A stretch of DNA of 64,000 nt. Origin: Phellopilus nigrolimitatus. Lineage: Eukaryota > Basidiomycota > Agaricomycetes > Hymenochaetales > Hymenochaetaceae. A model generated the notes under the pieces. The model made no database searches, was not told where the DNA came from, and saw only the letters and a program-made list of their open reading frames with translations. The stretch lies in assembly GCA_021029095.1 (NCBI GenBank), contig JAJOHG010000006.1:310001-374000 (forward strand), given 5' to 3'. This document shows positions 1 through 11,073 of this stretch, piece after piece; position 1 is the stretch's first letter; each line of letters starts with the position of its first letter. The translations under genes and the position numbers were made by a program.

Positions 1-1838
1 GAGCCACGACCTTCAGAATCGTCAAGATCACCGTCAAGATCACCGTCGGAAGGTACTATTTCGAGAGAAGTTGATCTAATACGAGCAGGTACGGCATCAC
101 GATCCGGGACTAAAGTAATTTGTTAGTTTTCGTATAATAGATTACTGAATTCACTCACCACCGGGTTGTGAGTCGGGATCTTCAAGTTCGTATCCGTGCA
201 GACGAAGAAACCAAGCCATTTGCTGTCGATCATCTCCGTACACACCTCGCATGTCAGCTAGAAGCTTGTCCCGTGCAATGCGACTCGTTGCTCCCTCGTT
301 ATTCACTGGAGACGGAGCTGGGGTTGGGGAGCGGAGATTTGCATGAAGCGTAGGCAAAGTCGTCTGACTAGCAGAAAAGGTTTGCGGCGTAATGGAAAAC
401 GGTCTCGTCGCCGTGGGCACACGAGGTGGCGCACGTGGAAATATTGTCCTTGTCACGACGCCTTTATTGACAACCGTCTGCATGCGAGCGGGCAGAGGGG
501 GTGTCTTCGGCGTTTTGCCGTTAGAAAGTCGATGGAAGTGACTGCGGTGTCGTAAATTGAATGGATCCTGCTCAAGATCGAATGCGCTCTGTCGAACCTA
601 GCAATAGATGTAAATTAGCTTAGTTGGCGGACATTAAGAATTGTCTCACATTCAGTCTATCACGCTGTTCCACGGCCGCATCGCGAGCAGCCTGTTCACG
701 AGCTGAGGCCTCTTTGCGCAATGCCAGATCATCGTCGAGGGCCTTCTTGCGCGCAGCCAAGTCACCGGCAGCGGCAATCTCTTGAGCCAGGAGTTCGGCA
801 GCAGCATCTTCACGAGTGATCCGCTCAATAAGTTCGGTCTCTTCACGCGCGGCCTGCTCAGCGCGCGCGATCTCTTCACGCACGGCCTGCTCAACGCGTG
901 CGGCCTGCTCAACGCGTGCGGCCTGCTCAACGCGTGCGGCCTCAGCGCGTGCCATCTCTTCACGCACGGCCTGCTCAGTGTGTGCGGTCTGCTCAGCGCG
1001 CGCGGCCTCTTCACGCACAGCCTGCTCAGCGCGCGCGGCCTCAGCGCGTGCGGCCTGCTCAGCGCGTGCGGTCTCTTCAAGTGCGGCCTGCTCAGCGCGC
1101 GCGGCCTCTTCACGCACAGCCTGCTCAGCGCGCGCGGCCTCAGCGCGTGCGGCCTGCTCAGCGCGTGCGGTCTCTTCAAGTGCGGCCTGCTCAGCGCGCG
1201 CGGCCTCTTCACGCACAGCCTGCTCAGCGCGCGCGGCCTCAGCGCGTGCGGCCTGCTCAGCGCGTGCGGTCTCTTCAAGTGCGGCCTGCTCAGCGCGCGT
1301 GGTCTCTTCACGCGCGGCCTGCTCAGCGCGCGCGGTCTCTTCACGTGCAGCCTTCTCGGCGCGCGCGACCTTAGCCTTCTCGGCGCGCGCTGCCTTAGCC
1401 TTCTCGGTGCGCGCTGCCTTAGCCTTCTCAGCGCGCGCAGCCTTAGCCTTCTCGGTGCGCGCTGCCTTAGCCTTCTCGGCGCGCGCTGCCTTAGCCTTCT
1501 CGGCGCGCGCGGTCTTCTTGAGTGCGCTCTGCTCAGCTTTATTGGCAGTAGTCGCTGCTACCCTGCTCTTCTTCTCCTAAAGAAATGAATAATTAGTATC
1601 GTATTAACGCAGACATAAGAACATCACGCACACCATAGATCCTTCTCTCTGTAACAGTTCCACTCTTGGATCTTGTGAGGAGGCCTTGGTAATCCGCAGG
1701 TCCGGCTCCAGTACTGCTCGTCTCCTCGTTGGTTTCCTTGTTGAGCTCCGTGAGCGTAACTTCGTATTCAATTTGCGAAAAAGCATACTTGAGCAGCCAG
1801 TTTGTCCTTCTTTCTCGCATTAGCTGCGAGGAATTCAT
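1..1838 (-). CDS. Coiled-coil protein of Ala/Glu/Arg repeats (3' end outside window)
   Basis: I do not recognise this gene. Four exons join in one frame: about 1838-1632, 1576-650, 597-159 and 109 to the edge. The splices use GTGCGT, GTGAGA and GTGAGT donors, and the first acceptor has an ACTAAT branch point. The start is the ATG at 1838, which opens a short Glu/Thr-rich head. Exon 2 encodes about 300 residues of tandem repeats: first AKAARAEK-type 8-mers, then ARAEQAA/REEAARAEQ-type units. This should form a long, highly charged alpha-helical or coiled-coil rod. Exons 3 and 4 encode a Pro/Ser/Thr-rich tail with a short conserved-looking patch (MAWFLRLHGYELE) and an acidic stretch. The repeats are near identical at the DNA level, so copy number is probably unstable. 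No enzyme motif is visible. A structural or scaffold role is conceivable but unsupported. Confidence 0.6.
700..1530. repeat. Coding minisatellite (ARAEQAA-type units)
   Basis: This is a GC-rich tandem repeat inside the coiled-coil gene. Units are multiples of 3 bp, so the minus-strand frame stays open. Nested higher-order copies are visible: a block of about 117 bp recurs between about 990 and 1310, and 24-bp units recur between 1360 and 1510. Confidence 0.85.
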
Positions 1839-2306
1839 TCTCAAGTCAATGCATAATCGAAATGCAGAGGTTTAAAAGACATACCGGGCGTTGCATTCGA
1901 GTCACTCATGTTTATTCTCGCAACGAGCCAAACGACGATGTCCTCAAAGCAGACAAAACAGTGAAGGGAAGAAACGCCAAAGTCAGACTGACAATTTCAA
2001 GGCAAAATGTGGCTGGGAAACGTACGTGTGGACCGAATTCAGACGAAATCCGATACGACGGTCCAAAGTCAGCCGAAATAAGCGAGACATAAGCGAGACT
2101 TTTCTCAAAGAACGTACTGCGCGCGAGTTGCAACCTAAATGAGAATTAGTCAGTGAAATATTAAGTTCGCGATGAATTGCGTACGCGCCTTTTTTTCCGT
2201 GATGAAACAAATTCGCTTGATGGATCTTAACGCCGGTAAATAGACTCACCGATTCCGAGACGCAGAAAGCAGCATGTATTCACATCGTATTACATTATGT
2301 ACACGA
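1839..2306. other. Intergenic, upstream of coiled-coil gene and downstream of Spt5-like gene
   Basis: No gene is supported. Short overlapping frames on both strands lack splice support or recognisable sequence. This segment must hold the promoter of the coiled-coil gene and the 3' end signals of the Spt5-like gene. Confidence 0.5.
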
Positions 2307-4779
2307 CTATGACTCCACTGCTGTTGCATCAATGCGCGTTATGTTCCCTACCGGCTCCGGCACGTTCCAGTGCGTGCCATCCAGATCCACGAGCCAAACA
2401 GACTTAAGGGCATTGTCGGCTTTCACGAAGCCAGTCACCTTGACAATTTTCCCGACGTTTTCCGCATTCCCGTTGATCACCAATGCCGTGCCCCCTTTTT
2501 TGGGGAGCTTCGGGCCTAAATCGCGAACATCTACATCTTCAGATCGGACCGTCGACGCGGGTGTCTGCAAGACGACGCGTACACGACATCGGTTGTGCTC
2601 AACGACGCATCGCGTATGATCGAAGCTGTCCTTAGTCCCCTCTTCCAAAAAAGTAGGGCGCGAGGGCGACGATAGGCGAGTAAAATGCACCTTGTTCCCG
2701 GGAAAGTGCGCCTGGATAGAGGGCGCGAAGAGCCACATGCCACGGCCAGAAAAATCTTGGAGAAAAGGAGAAGAATCATGAATAAAATGGAACGCGTTCG
2801 CCGTTGCCAGATGATGCGTACCTGAAGGAGGTGGGAGAACCGTTATCGCGCCGTCGGCCGCCGAATCACGAGCTGCCGTCATGTCCAACTCGCCGACCAC
2901 CCACGCTGCCGCTTCCCCGTCAATAGGGAGCTCGCTGCTCTCAGGCGGCGGAGTCGATGAACGCGTAGCGCCGGACGGTCCGGGTAGCGAGGGTCCGGGT
3001 AGCGAGGGTTCGGGTAGTGCGCGAAATTTCTCGGCGTACCGCTCTCGCTCAGTTTCGGTGAGAGGAAACTTTCCGTCCAGACACACGATCGCCTTCCTGT
3101 AATTTAAGTAAAAAAGGGTTCAATAAGCAGAAGTAAATAGAACTTACACCGCGATCAAGTTTTTCCAATCGACGACGAACTCGGAGGATCCGAGTACGCC
3201 GTCGCGCGAAATGCGCGCGATTCTCTTCGTCGGGTGGGTATCCAGAACGTAGCCGTAAGAGCCCTTTGAATATTTGTCTTGTTTGACATAGATTCGCAGG
3301 CCGCGGTAGTTGTCGTGGTGTCGAGGAGGACCCTCTATTGACGCGGATGGTTGAATGTTTTCCATCCTAAAGTCGGGGTCATACGTCTCGACCCATTTGG
3401 TACGACAAGTCACCTGAATCATAGCAGTTAGATTAGAAACAGTAGTTTTGTAATTCGAACGAACCGTACGACGAGTTTCAACCTCGAGGAAGCTAAGTTC
3501 GTCGTCGTTGACCATCGTTATCATTCCTTCGACCGGTGGCTCGACGAATTTCATTCTGACGTGGTCTCCGAGGTTCAGAATGCGTCGCACTTCATCGTGA
3601 GGAACCCATAACGTGTTAAATTTCACTGTTCCAGCCCAGTCGAGGACGTCGCGAACGAGAACTCGTTCGTCCTCGATAGTACTGACGACGCCTCTCAGAA
3701 GGGCCAGAGATCCAGAAATCATGCGGACTTTATCTCCGCAACGCAAGAACGGTTCACCTATTTCTAGCGAGGCGAGATTACTTTCTCGCAATGCAAATGC
3801 ACCTATATCGCAGAACGTAGGATTTGCTTTTTTCACGAAGTGAAGCGCCGGGACTTTGAACTCGCATAGTCCGTTTTTAAACAACCGACGTCTGAAACGG
3901 AACTCGGTATCGGAGAGTGTTTTAATCTTTTCGCCCTCACATAGCTCAGAAATTTTTTCTAAATTAAAAAGTAAAGGCGGGGGGCGAGACGTTTGTTTCT
4001 TATCTCTCGTTCCAATGCGAGGCACGACAGCCACAGTAACTGAGTCGCTCGTATCTGAGACGGTGCGAACTCTCGCGAGGTCACCTTTATACGTGCCTCG
4101 TCGAAGAGTAACCCAGTCGTCGACCTTGTAATGAGGTAGCGGGTCGTTTTTATCTCGAAGTTTGAGCACTTGATGGTGCTCCTCGTATGGAACTGAGAGG
4201 AATGGCGCTCGCTCCAGTCCAGCGAGATTCTGACACGCATCGCGAATGATTGCTGAGTTCGGCGCTAAGACATAAACCCGCGAGTGCAAAGACGAGACGG
4301 AAAATGCACGAGACGGTTCCAACAGACGCTCATTGAGACGGTCCGCATTCGACGGCTCCAGTTTTTCCTATTAAACTTGTGTAAATACTCTGAGCAAATT
4401 CCCGAGCCACAACGTACCGGAACGTGGATCATCCACATATGCAATTGAGTTGAAAGCCGACTCCTTTCCACTTCCCTCTCTCTTCTGCTGCGCTCTTTGA
4501 TTCTCCTTGCCGTTGTCTCATTGTCAAAGTCTTCGACCGAACGAGCGCCCGTGCCCCGTGTAGACGAAGCGTAGACGCGCGAAGGCGTCTCATCTCTGAC
4601 ATCGTCGTCGTCGATGAAGTCATTTGCTAGATAGTTCAATATTAGCTTTCTGCATTTTAGCTTTACAAAGCAGTGTCACCTTCCTCTTCGTCTTCCGAAG
4701 TTTCTTCGTCGTCGTCCGCGACAGTGGCTTCGACGTCTAACAGCACCTCGACGCCACTGACTCGCGTTCGTTTCGACAT
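2307..4779 (-). CDS. Spt5-like KOW-domain protein
   Basis: Start is the ATG at 4779. Exon 1 gives a short basic head and an acidic run (DDDEETSEDEEE). It splices to ANDFIDDDDV, then through GTACGT to the large exon of about 4357-3144, and finally to an exon ending in TAG at 2307. Estimated length is 700-750 residues. Order seen: acidic N-terminus; an NGN-like segment (RVYVLAPNSAII); a KOW motif (VDDWVTLRRGTYKGDLARV); two more KOW-like segments (CGDKVRMISGSLALLRG and LGDHVRMKFVEPPVEGMI); a Ser/Pro linker; and a final KOW-like piece (VGKIVKVTGFVKADNALKS). Spt5 is the RNA polymerase II elongation factor that pairs with Spt4. This copy is shorter and divergent, lacks a visible CTR heptad-type tail, and lies among transposon genes. 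I infer an accessory paralogue of an expanded agaricomycete family, not the essential SPT5. Confidence 0.75.
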
Positions 4780-5205
4780 CTATATTTCTTGTTAGCAACA
4801 AAACTATCTCGTATTACCCAGGCCTCCTCGTCTTGAAAGCACTTACCTCGGTCTTTTGTTTCTTTCTGCTAATCTACAGAAAGGCCGCTTTACTCTTTTT
4901 TTACGCTCTTTTGAATACAATGGTTTTTGCGAGTTGGTTCAATTAACTATCAGTCTAGCAGTATGCGGACAATAGTACACGATAGAGAGGAAAGGATAGC
5001 AGGATGAGAGCAAAACGAAAACAGCAAAGCAAATACGAAAGCAAAGCAAAACGAAAACAGCAAAGCAAATACGAAAGCAATACGACAAATGAGATCCTCA
5101 ACGACAAAAAAAAGACCCCCAGACCACGAGGAACAGGAACACGAAGTAAAAAAGGAAAGAAACGAAGGAAAGGGAAGCGAGTCCTCTACAGCGTGTAGTG
5201 TCACT
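4780..5205. repeat. Intergenic with 36-bp A-rich tandem duplication
   Basis: This should be the promoter side of the Spt5-like gene. Around 5008-5082 an A-rich unit of about 36 bp (core ACAGCAAAGCAAATACGAAA) is present twice in tandem. No gene is supported. Confidence 0.55.
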
Positions 5206-5465
5206 CCGGCGTAGAGGGAGGACGGCGAGCGCGTGGAGGAGTCGGCGAGCGCGTGGAGGAGGGACGGCGAGCGTGCAGAGACGAGACGGCGAGCGCACGG
5301 AGATGGCGTGGCGGGGGCGTCGAGGAGTTGGCGAACGCGCGGATGAGATGGCGTGGCGGGGGCGTCGAGGAGTTGACGAACGTGCGGAGGAGATGGCTAG
5401 GCGTGTGCGTGGACGAGTTGGCGAACGCGCGGAGGAGATGGCTAGGCGTGTGCGTGGACGAGTGA
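5206..5465. repeat. 45-bp minisatellite, locus A
   Basis: Tandem units of about 45 bp with core GAGTTGGCGAACGCGCGGAG, in two diverged sub-types: GGCGTGGCGGGGGCGTCGAG twice and GGCTAGGCGTGTGCGTGGAC twice. A shorter 21-bp version (GGCGAGCGCGTGGAGGAG) precedes them. All six frames stay mostly open because the unit is a multiple of 3, so I do not call a gene. The same family recurs at 17520-17740 on the same strand. Confidence 0.85.
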
Positions 5466-6464
5466 GCCGTACCAACCAATCTCGGATTACATTCCCGGTA
5501 ACTTACCACGGGCCAAGTTCATTATTACCGTGACGGCTTAAAACCGTACTATTTTTGCTTGTGGGCTTCAGCGACCCTGACTGGAAGCATTCTCGGCCCT
5601 CCGGCATTGCTCAGGGTCTTCAGGGTCTTTCTAAATGCAGGCGGTGCGGTCGATGCTGTTACGCGCGGGGGCGGGCTCGGGCATCTATTTTAGGTAGCAT
5701 TGCCCGCCGCTGGTAGGCTTTACCGGCGCGATAATTATCACCCCCTCCTACTGTTGGCTTTGGGGGTGCTCGGGATGCCGACACGGCCGCGCCGCTCGTG
5801 CCCGCTTTACGCAGCGCCTCCCCCGCTCCGCGCAGTGTAGCGCATGCCTTGCCCGCTCCGTGTAGCTCATACCCCTTCCACGCAGCTCACGCACATTCCG
5901 CGCGCGCGCGCAACCGACACTCCCTCCAGGGTTCGAAAAATTGCCGGCACCACTTTTGCCCCGCTGCGCTCGTTACCGCCGCTTTTTTGGCCTTGTTGTG
6001 GTGATTTTGAGGCTTGGAATATGGATCTATGTGTATATTACAGCTATTGGTATGGTACACACTAGTTTATATGCACCCGATCACCACTTCGCCAGCCTGT
6101 CTAGCTCGCTGATAACGCTGTGGTTGAACACTCGAATTCTTGCTTTGCGCACCGACCTCCACCCTTGACTGCTAGTCATGCACTTCCCTTGTCCACCTGC
6201 GATTCCGTTTCGCCGCCCACACGCAAGCAATCGCTCTTCACACCCGTTTATTGTCTCAGTCGCCGCTCGACCTAGCAACAGAATACACTTACTTTTTCCA
6301 ACCCTGCTTCTGCGCGACACGGCATCGCGCAGGTGTAGTGACTGCCGCGTCGCGCGCAGGTGTAGTGATTGCCATGCCGCCATGCCAGTGAAACGGAAAC
6401 CGTCATTCGCGCACTCATTGCGCTCCGAGTGCAAGGATAGAATGCGTAAGAATAGGTGTTTGTT
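5466..6464. other. Intergenic, GC-rich, repeat-derived
   Basis: No gene supported. At 5513-5532 there is a segment (CCAAGTTCATTATTACCGTG) related in inverted orientation to 17450-17470. Positions 5800-5900 carry degenerate GCTC/CGCAG-type short repeats. The rest has only short chance frames. Confidence 0.5.
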
Positions 6465-6725
6465 GATCTGAAGCAGGCGGAGAAGCTGCAGGATCTTGCA
6501 CGGCTTCGGTGGAGGGAAAGTCGGTTTGTTGATCTGAAGCAGGCGGAGAAGCTGCAGGATCTTGCGCGGCTTCGGTGGAGGGAGCTGGGAGCGTCGGTTG
6601 TTGATCTGAAGCAGGCGGCGATGCTGCAGGATCTTGCGCGGCTTCGGTGGAGGGAGCTGGGAGTGTCGGTTGTTGATCTGAAGCAGGCGGAGATGCTGCA
6701 GGATCTTGCGCGGCTTCGGTGTGCA
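6465..6725. repeat. 66/72-bp minisatellite (4 copies)
   Basis: Four units begin near 6465, 6531, 6603 and 6675, with spacings of 66, 72 and 72 bp. Each contains GATCTGAAGCAGGCGG, GCTGCAGGATCTTGC and CGGCTTCGGTGGAGGG. On the minus strand each unit reads as a 24-residue Ala/Pro-rich block (core AAQDPAASPPASDQQ) inside a frame open from 6792 to 6415. There are no splice signals or similarity to confirm a gene. Confidence 0.85.
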
Positions 6726-6928
6726 GCGACAAGGGGTGACTAACGTTGTGACGTAACACATTCGTTACTATTTTGAGCAAAATAATCACCAAGTCCGAAT
6801 TGACATGTAATTCTGCCTTTAAAATTCAATTTGACAATCCACTTACCCCCCCAGTGTGCATTGTGAAATAAGAGCTATACGAGTCATTTAGCAGTGTTAA
6901 CAACCTCGGTACATAAAGATTTTATTTT

Positions 6929-9900
6929 TTATTCAAATATCTCGTCTTCGACGTCCGAATCAGCTGCAAAATCATCAAACAATCCTTCACCCCGATCCAA
7001 CATGACCGTGTCACCCCCGTCGAGTACAGAGAGCACAGGATCATATAGCTCGTTCATGACATCCATAAAGGGATTGTCTTGGGGTTGATCTTGCAACGTT
7101 AGATCATCGGCCACGCTAGGATCTCCCGCATCCTCGCGTGACAATCTCGCCATTGCCAGTATGGTTCGCATCCTCGTAGCATTCGGCGTCGCAAGGCTCT
7201 GCAGCCCCGCGACTCGATACCGTTCTGGCCATTCGATCGCGATCCCACCCATCGAGATTGTCCTGTACCATTTGGCCGCGAAAAAGGTAGCGAGGGCCTC
7301 CCAACCAGTCGCCTGCTTCTCCGCATACGCTCGCAAACTGTCTATCACGTCGCTTGACGCATCGAGACGACACGAGGATTGCGCGCGCCACCAGGCGGCT
7401 TTCCAATCACTATACACCAAGGTCCTTCTCATTTCTTCTACGACCAAGGTGATTTCTTCTTCCCAGCGTTCCGCACGTGCCCAAGACTTCGCCCACTCGA
7501 CGCGAATGCCTACCAAGCAGAAAGTGACCTTAACAAACCCATTTTTTTATTTGAAGAAAACGCGACTTACCTGCGTCAATTTCTGCATCCTGTCCCTCGC
7601 CAGAGCGTGCCCGAGACCATATCCAGCTCAATTCCCGACGACCCTCGCTCGGTTGATTCCGAATGTCATGGCCCTTCCGCTTCGGGGCATTATCATCGTC
7701 CTTGTCATTACCTAGACCACGCACATCCTCCTTCGCTAACGGTCGAAGGTGCTCAGCCCAGGACTCCTCTGGATCCAGCTTCTGCAAAGCCGCACGTGCA
7801 GCTCGATAGCGCTCTGCAGTCAGAGCGATCTTGCTGTTGAACTTAACAATGACGGAGCGTGCGCGTGTATTGTCTCGTTGACCAACGTTATTTATTTTTT
7901 TGAATGTAAGCGATGCAGACTTTAGGCGAAGGAGACGCCGCAGCTCGCCCAAGCAGTCTTCTGCTTGAGCGCGACGCAGGCGAACTTCCTTGTCGATAAG
8001 CTTGAGCCGAGGAGAGAGGGCTGATCGCAATTCAGAGGTGAGGTCGGACGGAAGACAAAGTGACGGGATGTCAAACATGAGTCGGTCATCCGCTCGTTCG
8101 CTACCGCTCGACAACGCAGAGTTTGATCTCAACTGTGCAATCTGAATTGCGGCACATGGCATGAATACCAGCTGCGCCTTCCGCCACTTGCCAATCTTGC
8201 TAGTCAAAGTCGTTTTGCGTTCTTGAAGTACCGCACTCTGAACTGAGTGCGGCCTCGCCTTCCTCGCGACGACGAGGGCTTGAAACGAGCGCCTAACGTA
8301 AACAGTCAGCATGGTATGCGTGTCCTCGTATTTGACGAAGAGGTACATACCGTAGTTCCTCCAGCTCAAGTCCCTTCACCAGAAATGTGCTCGTGGTCAG
8401 ATCGTCAACCACCGGGTCACCCTCCGCCACGGCAATCTCCTCCTCCTTCGCGAGCTCGCAGCGAAGATCGGCGAGAGACACGTCTGAAAGCAAAGTTAGT
8501 GTGTTTTTTTTCACGCGGGTTCATACGTCGTACTTACGGGAATCGGGCTCTGCGTATGGATCAGGCGCGTTGTGGTCTGCCTGCCATGCCTCTACCATGG
8601 CGGACCAAGTTGCAACGACACCGGGCTCAAAGGTTGCTGAGAGCTCTTCAAAGTTCTTTCTCTGCTTTGCGGCCATATCCAAAGCCTCCTTAAGCTTGCG
8701 CAGGAGAATGGAACCTGTAGATAGAACATGTCAGTCGAGAGGAAAGTCAAGAGTAGTGAAAAAAAAATCGCGAATGCGTGAGAAGTCAAGAGACTGGTCG
8801 GCAGCGGCGCGAGCGTAACAACCGGGTAACCACATACCTGATCCAATAATCTTTCGCCAGTTATACGCTGACCAATGGTCGTCAATAGTGTCGTGTCGGA
8901 ATCCCGGCCCCATCTCCCGCGTGGCCATAGCGATGGGGTTAATGTGCGACCATCCTCGTTCGATCCCCTCCCCGTCTGTTCGAGCAGAGTGGCGGAGGAG
9001 ATTGAGGGAGTATGGACTCTGGCATGGCTCGCCATGAGCCTTCAAATGAAACTTGGGGACGACCGCCCGAAGAACGACCTGCCAGAACGCAACCTGCAGT
9101 TCAAAAGGGTATTCACGGACGCGCAGAGGTAGCTTTTTTATCCATTGACAGGATATGTCGTAGGATACGAGCAACAGAGTCACCAGTGTGCCGAGAAGGG
9201 AGGAAAGGAAGATACAGTCCATATTTATGTACCTTTTTGATAGTTAGAGTACGAATCATTGCGCGGATCAATACACGGACCTTTCCCCTTTTTGCAAGTC
9301 TCCGACACCATTCTTCCGCACCATGCCGCTTCGCGCGCAAATAACAGCCCCAACACCGGTGACAAGGTATCCGTCGTTTGTGCGTGTCGTCGCTTTTTCA
9401 ATAGCTTGGAAAGTCGAATCACATGAGCTTTTCTAACGAAGAAAAGAATCAGCCTCGGTGTGTGAGCAAATTATTTCACGGTTTACCTCGATTTTGTGGA
9501 CGTCTTTGTCGAACTGTTGCCTGAGCTGCTCACTGTACATCACCGGCTCAACCAGATACGCCCAGCCGGGGCCTAGCTCGGGATCGTCGGCCACCCCCCT
9601 GTCCTTTGATTTAAGTCGAAAATTTGCGTCGATGGCCAACACGAGCGTATAAAGCCATCTGCAAGGAAACCTGTCACGCGCACTGCCAACGCTGATAACC
9701 TGAGACACTTACAGTTGATCGGACATTTCCCATCCGTCAGATAAATTCTTTCCAGGATGCGGGCAGGAGGGACAATCGAGCGCCAAGTCGCCCTGCTTAG
9801 TTTGCGCGATGCCACCAGGATCATGTGCGCGACCAGCACGTTTTGCCAGCATGAGATGGCGGTAACAACGCGTCGTGCGTAAGAACTCGTCGTAGCGTTT

Positions 9901-11022
9901 CTGCACTAAATTGTCAGATTATTTATTTACGAATTTATTATATGGACGTACCGGAAGATTTTTGACACCCGTATTATCGCTCATATGGGCTAATCCCTGA
10001 TAATAGTCGTGGGCCGAAATCTTGCCTTGTAATGACAGCTCCTGGAATTGATCCAGCATTGCATAGGTGAAGACAGTTCCAGGATTGTTATACGTCGCTG
10101 GATACCATCGTACGCGCATAAGCTGTGTCCGCTTTGGCCAGCCTCCGAGTTGCTCATTACAACCGCAGTATATGATGTCGACAAGGTGGAAGCCATTCGT
10201 ATGATATACAACTAGATAGTGTTCGCGCGTTGGGACCTTACACGCCTCATCGTAATGACCTAGACGGACCTTGAGTCCGATCGAGCGCAGAGACGTCTTT
10301 TCCCAGAAGAGCCCTGTCCACTTCTTATCACCAAATTATATAGACTTCGAGCTCACTAAAGAATCCACTCACCTCGATCCGATGCAACGGATGATGCCGA
10401 TGCGTGTCGAGCAAACATCCTTTACACGATGTCGGGGTTCCAAGACACTCGGTGCAGCGGTATTCGGCTGCAATCATTTCGCAGTTTTGACACGTTAACG
10501 ATGAGCCTCGGCCATCGTGCCTCACCAGTTCGTCCAGGTATGATTGGCGGAAAGGAAGCCACTCCTTCAAAGCCTTCACCTTGAAGGGATTGTTAGCACC
10601 AAGCTACATATACCAATCGTGCGCGAACTCACTCGTCGCCGTTTGGATGCCCTGATGTTCTCCTCTCGGTGTTGTTGCTGCTCAGATTCGTGGTTCTCTG
10701 TTTGCTCAGGGAGATCGTCAAAGTCGACATTATGGAAGGTATCGCGATCGCGATCGATGTCGTCGGCGACGGATGCTCCCTCGATCGCAGTTGTCCGCAC
10801 GACGTCTTCTACATACGATGTTCGGACACCTAACGCTCCTGACCTTCTATCTGAGTAGTTCAGGACTCGTGTCGCTGTGCTGATCGTTGTAGTGTGGTCA
10901 TAAGGAGATGCGGTTGATGGACCAGCAGCAGGTCGCACGCTTACGTCTACATCGGTGTCCACGATACGTGTGATTTTGACGCGTGTTGTCGATGGCGCAT
11001 TTTTTCCTTTTCGTTTCGCCAT
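6929..11022 (-). CDS. KDZ-family DNA transposase with CxC2 domain
   Basis: Start is the ATG at 11022 (MAKRKGK); the stop at 6927-6929 region follows DVEDEIFE. About eleven exons join in phase to roughly 1,150-1,200 residues. Order seen: a basic then acidic N-terminus; a CxC2-like cysteine cluster (CQNC, YRCTECLG, CKGCLLDTHRHHPLHRI) near 10500-10370; a conserved block (VRWYPATYNNPGTVFT) near 10100; then the catalytic core. Candidate acidic catalytic residues are the Asp in LAIDANF (about 9630), the Asp in VSYDISCQW (about 9160) and the Glu in DGEGIERGWSHINP (about 8960). A conserved segment (VGAVICARSGMVRKNGVGD) is restored by splicing near 9320-9400. A C-terminal segment near 7500-7250 (VEWAKSWARAERWEEE) is also typical. 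KDZ (Kyakuja-Dileera-Zisupton) elements are cut-and-paste transposons expanded in basidiomycetes. I see no frameshift or stop, so it may be active or recently inserted. I could not place its terminal inverted repeats. Confidence 0.88.
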
Positions 11023-11073
11023 CAGGTTTCCATCGTAAGCACAGTAGTATGTGGCCAGGTCACTGAACGTCAA

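Noticed and set aside
782..1588. Long plus-strand frames of Ser/Ala/Cys-rich repeats
   Set aside because: They are the antisense of the minus-strand coiled-coil gene. Units divisible by 3 keep all frames open, and only the minus frame has in-phase splice partners.
5098..5533. Several 100-codon frames in the 45-bp minisatellite
   Set aside because: All six frames are open because of the repeat unit. No frame is favoured by splice signals.
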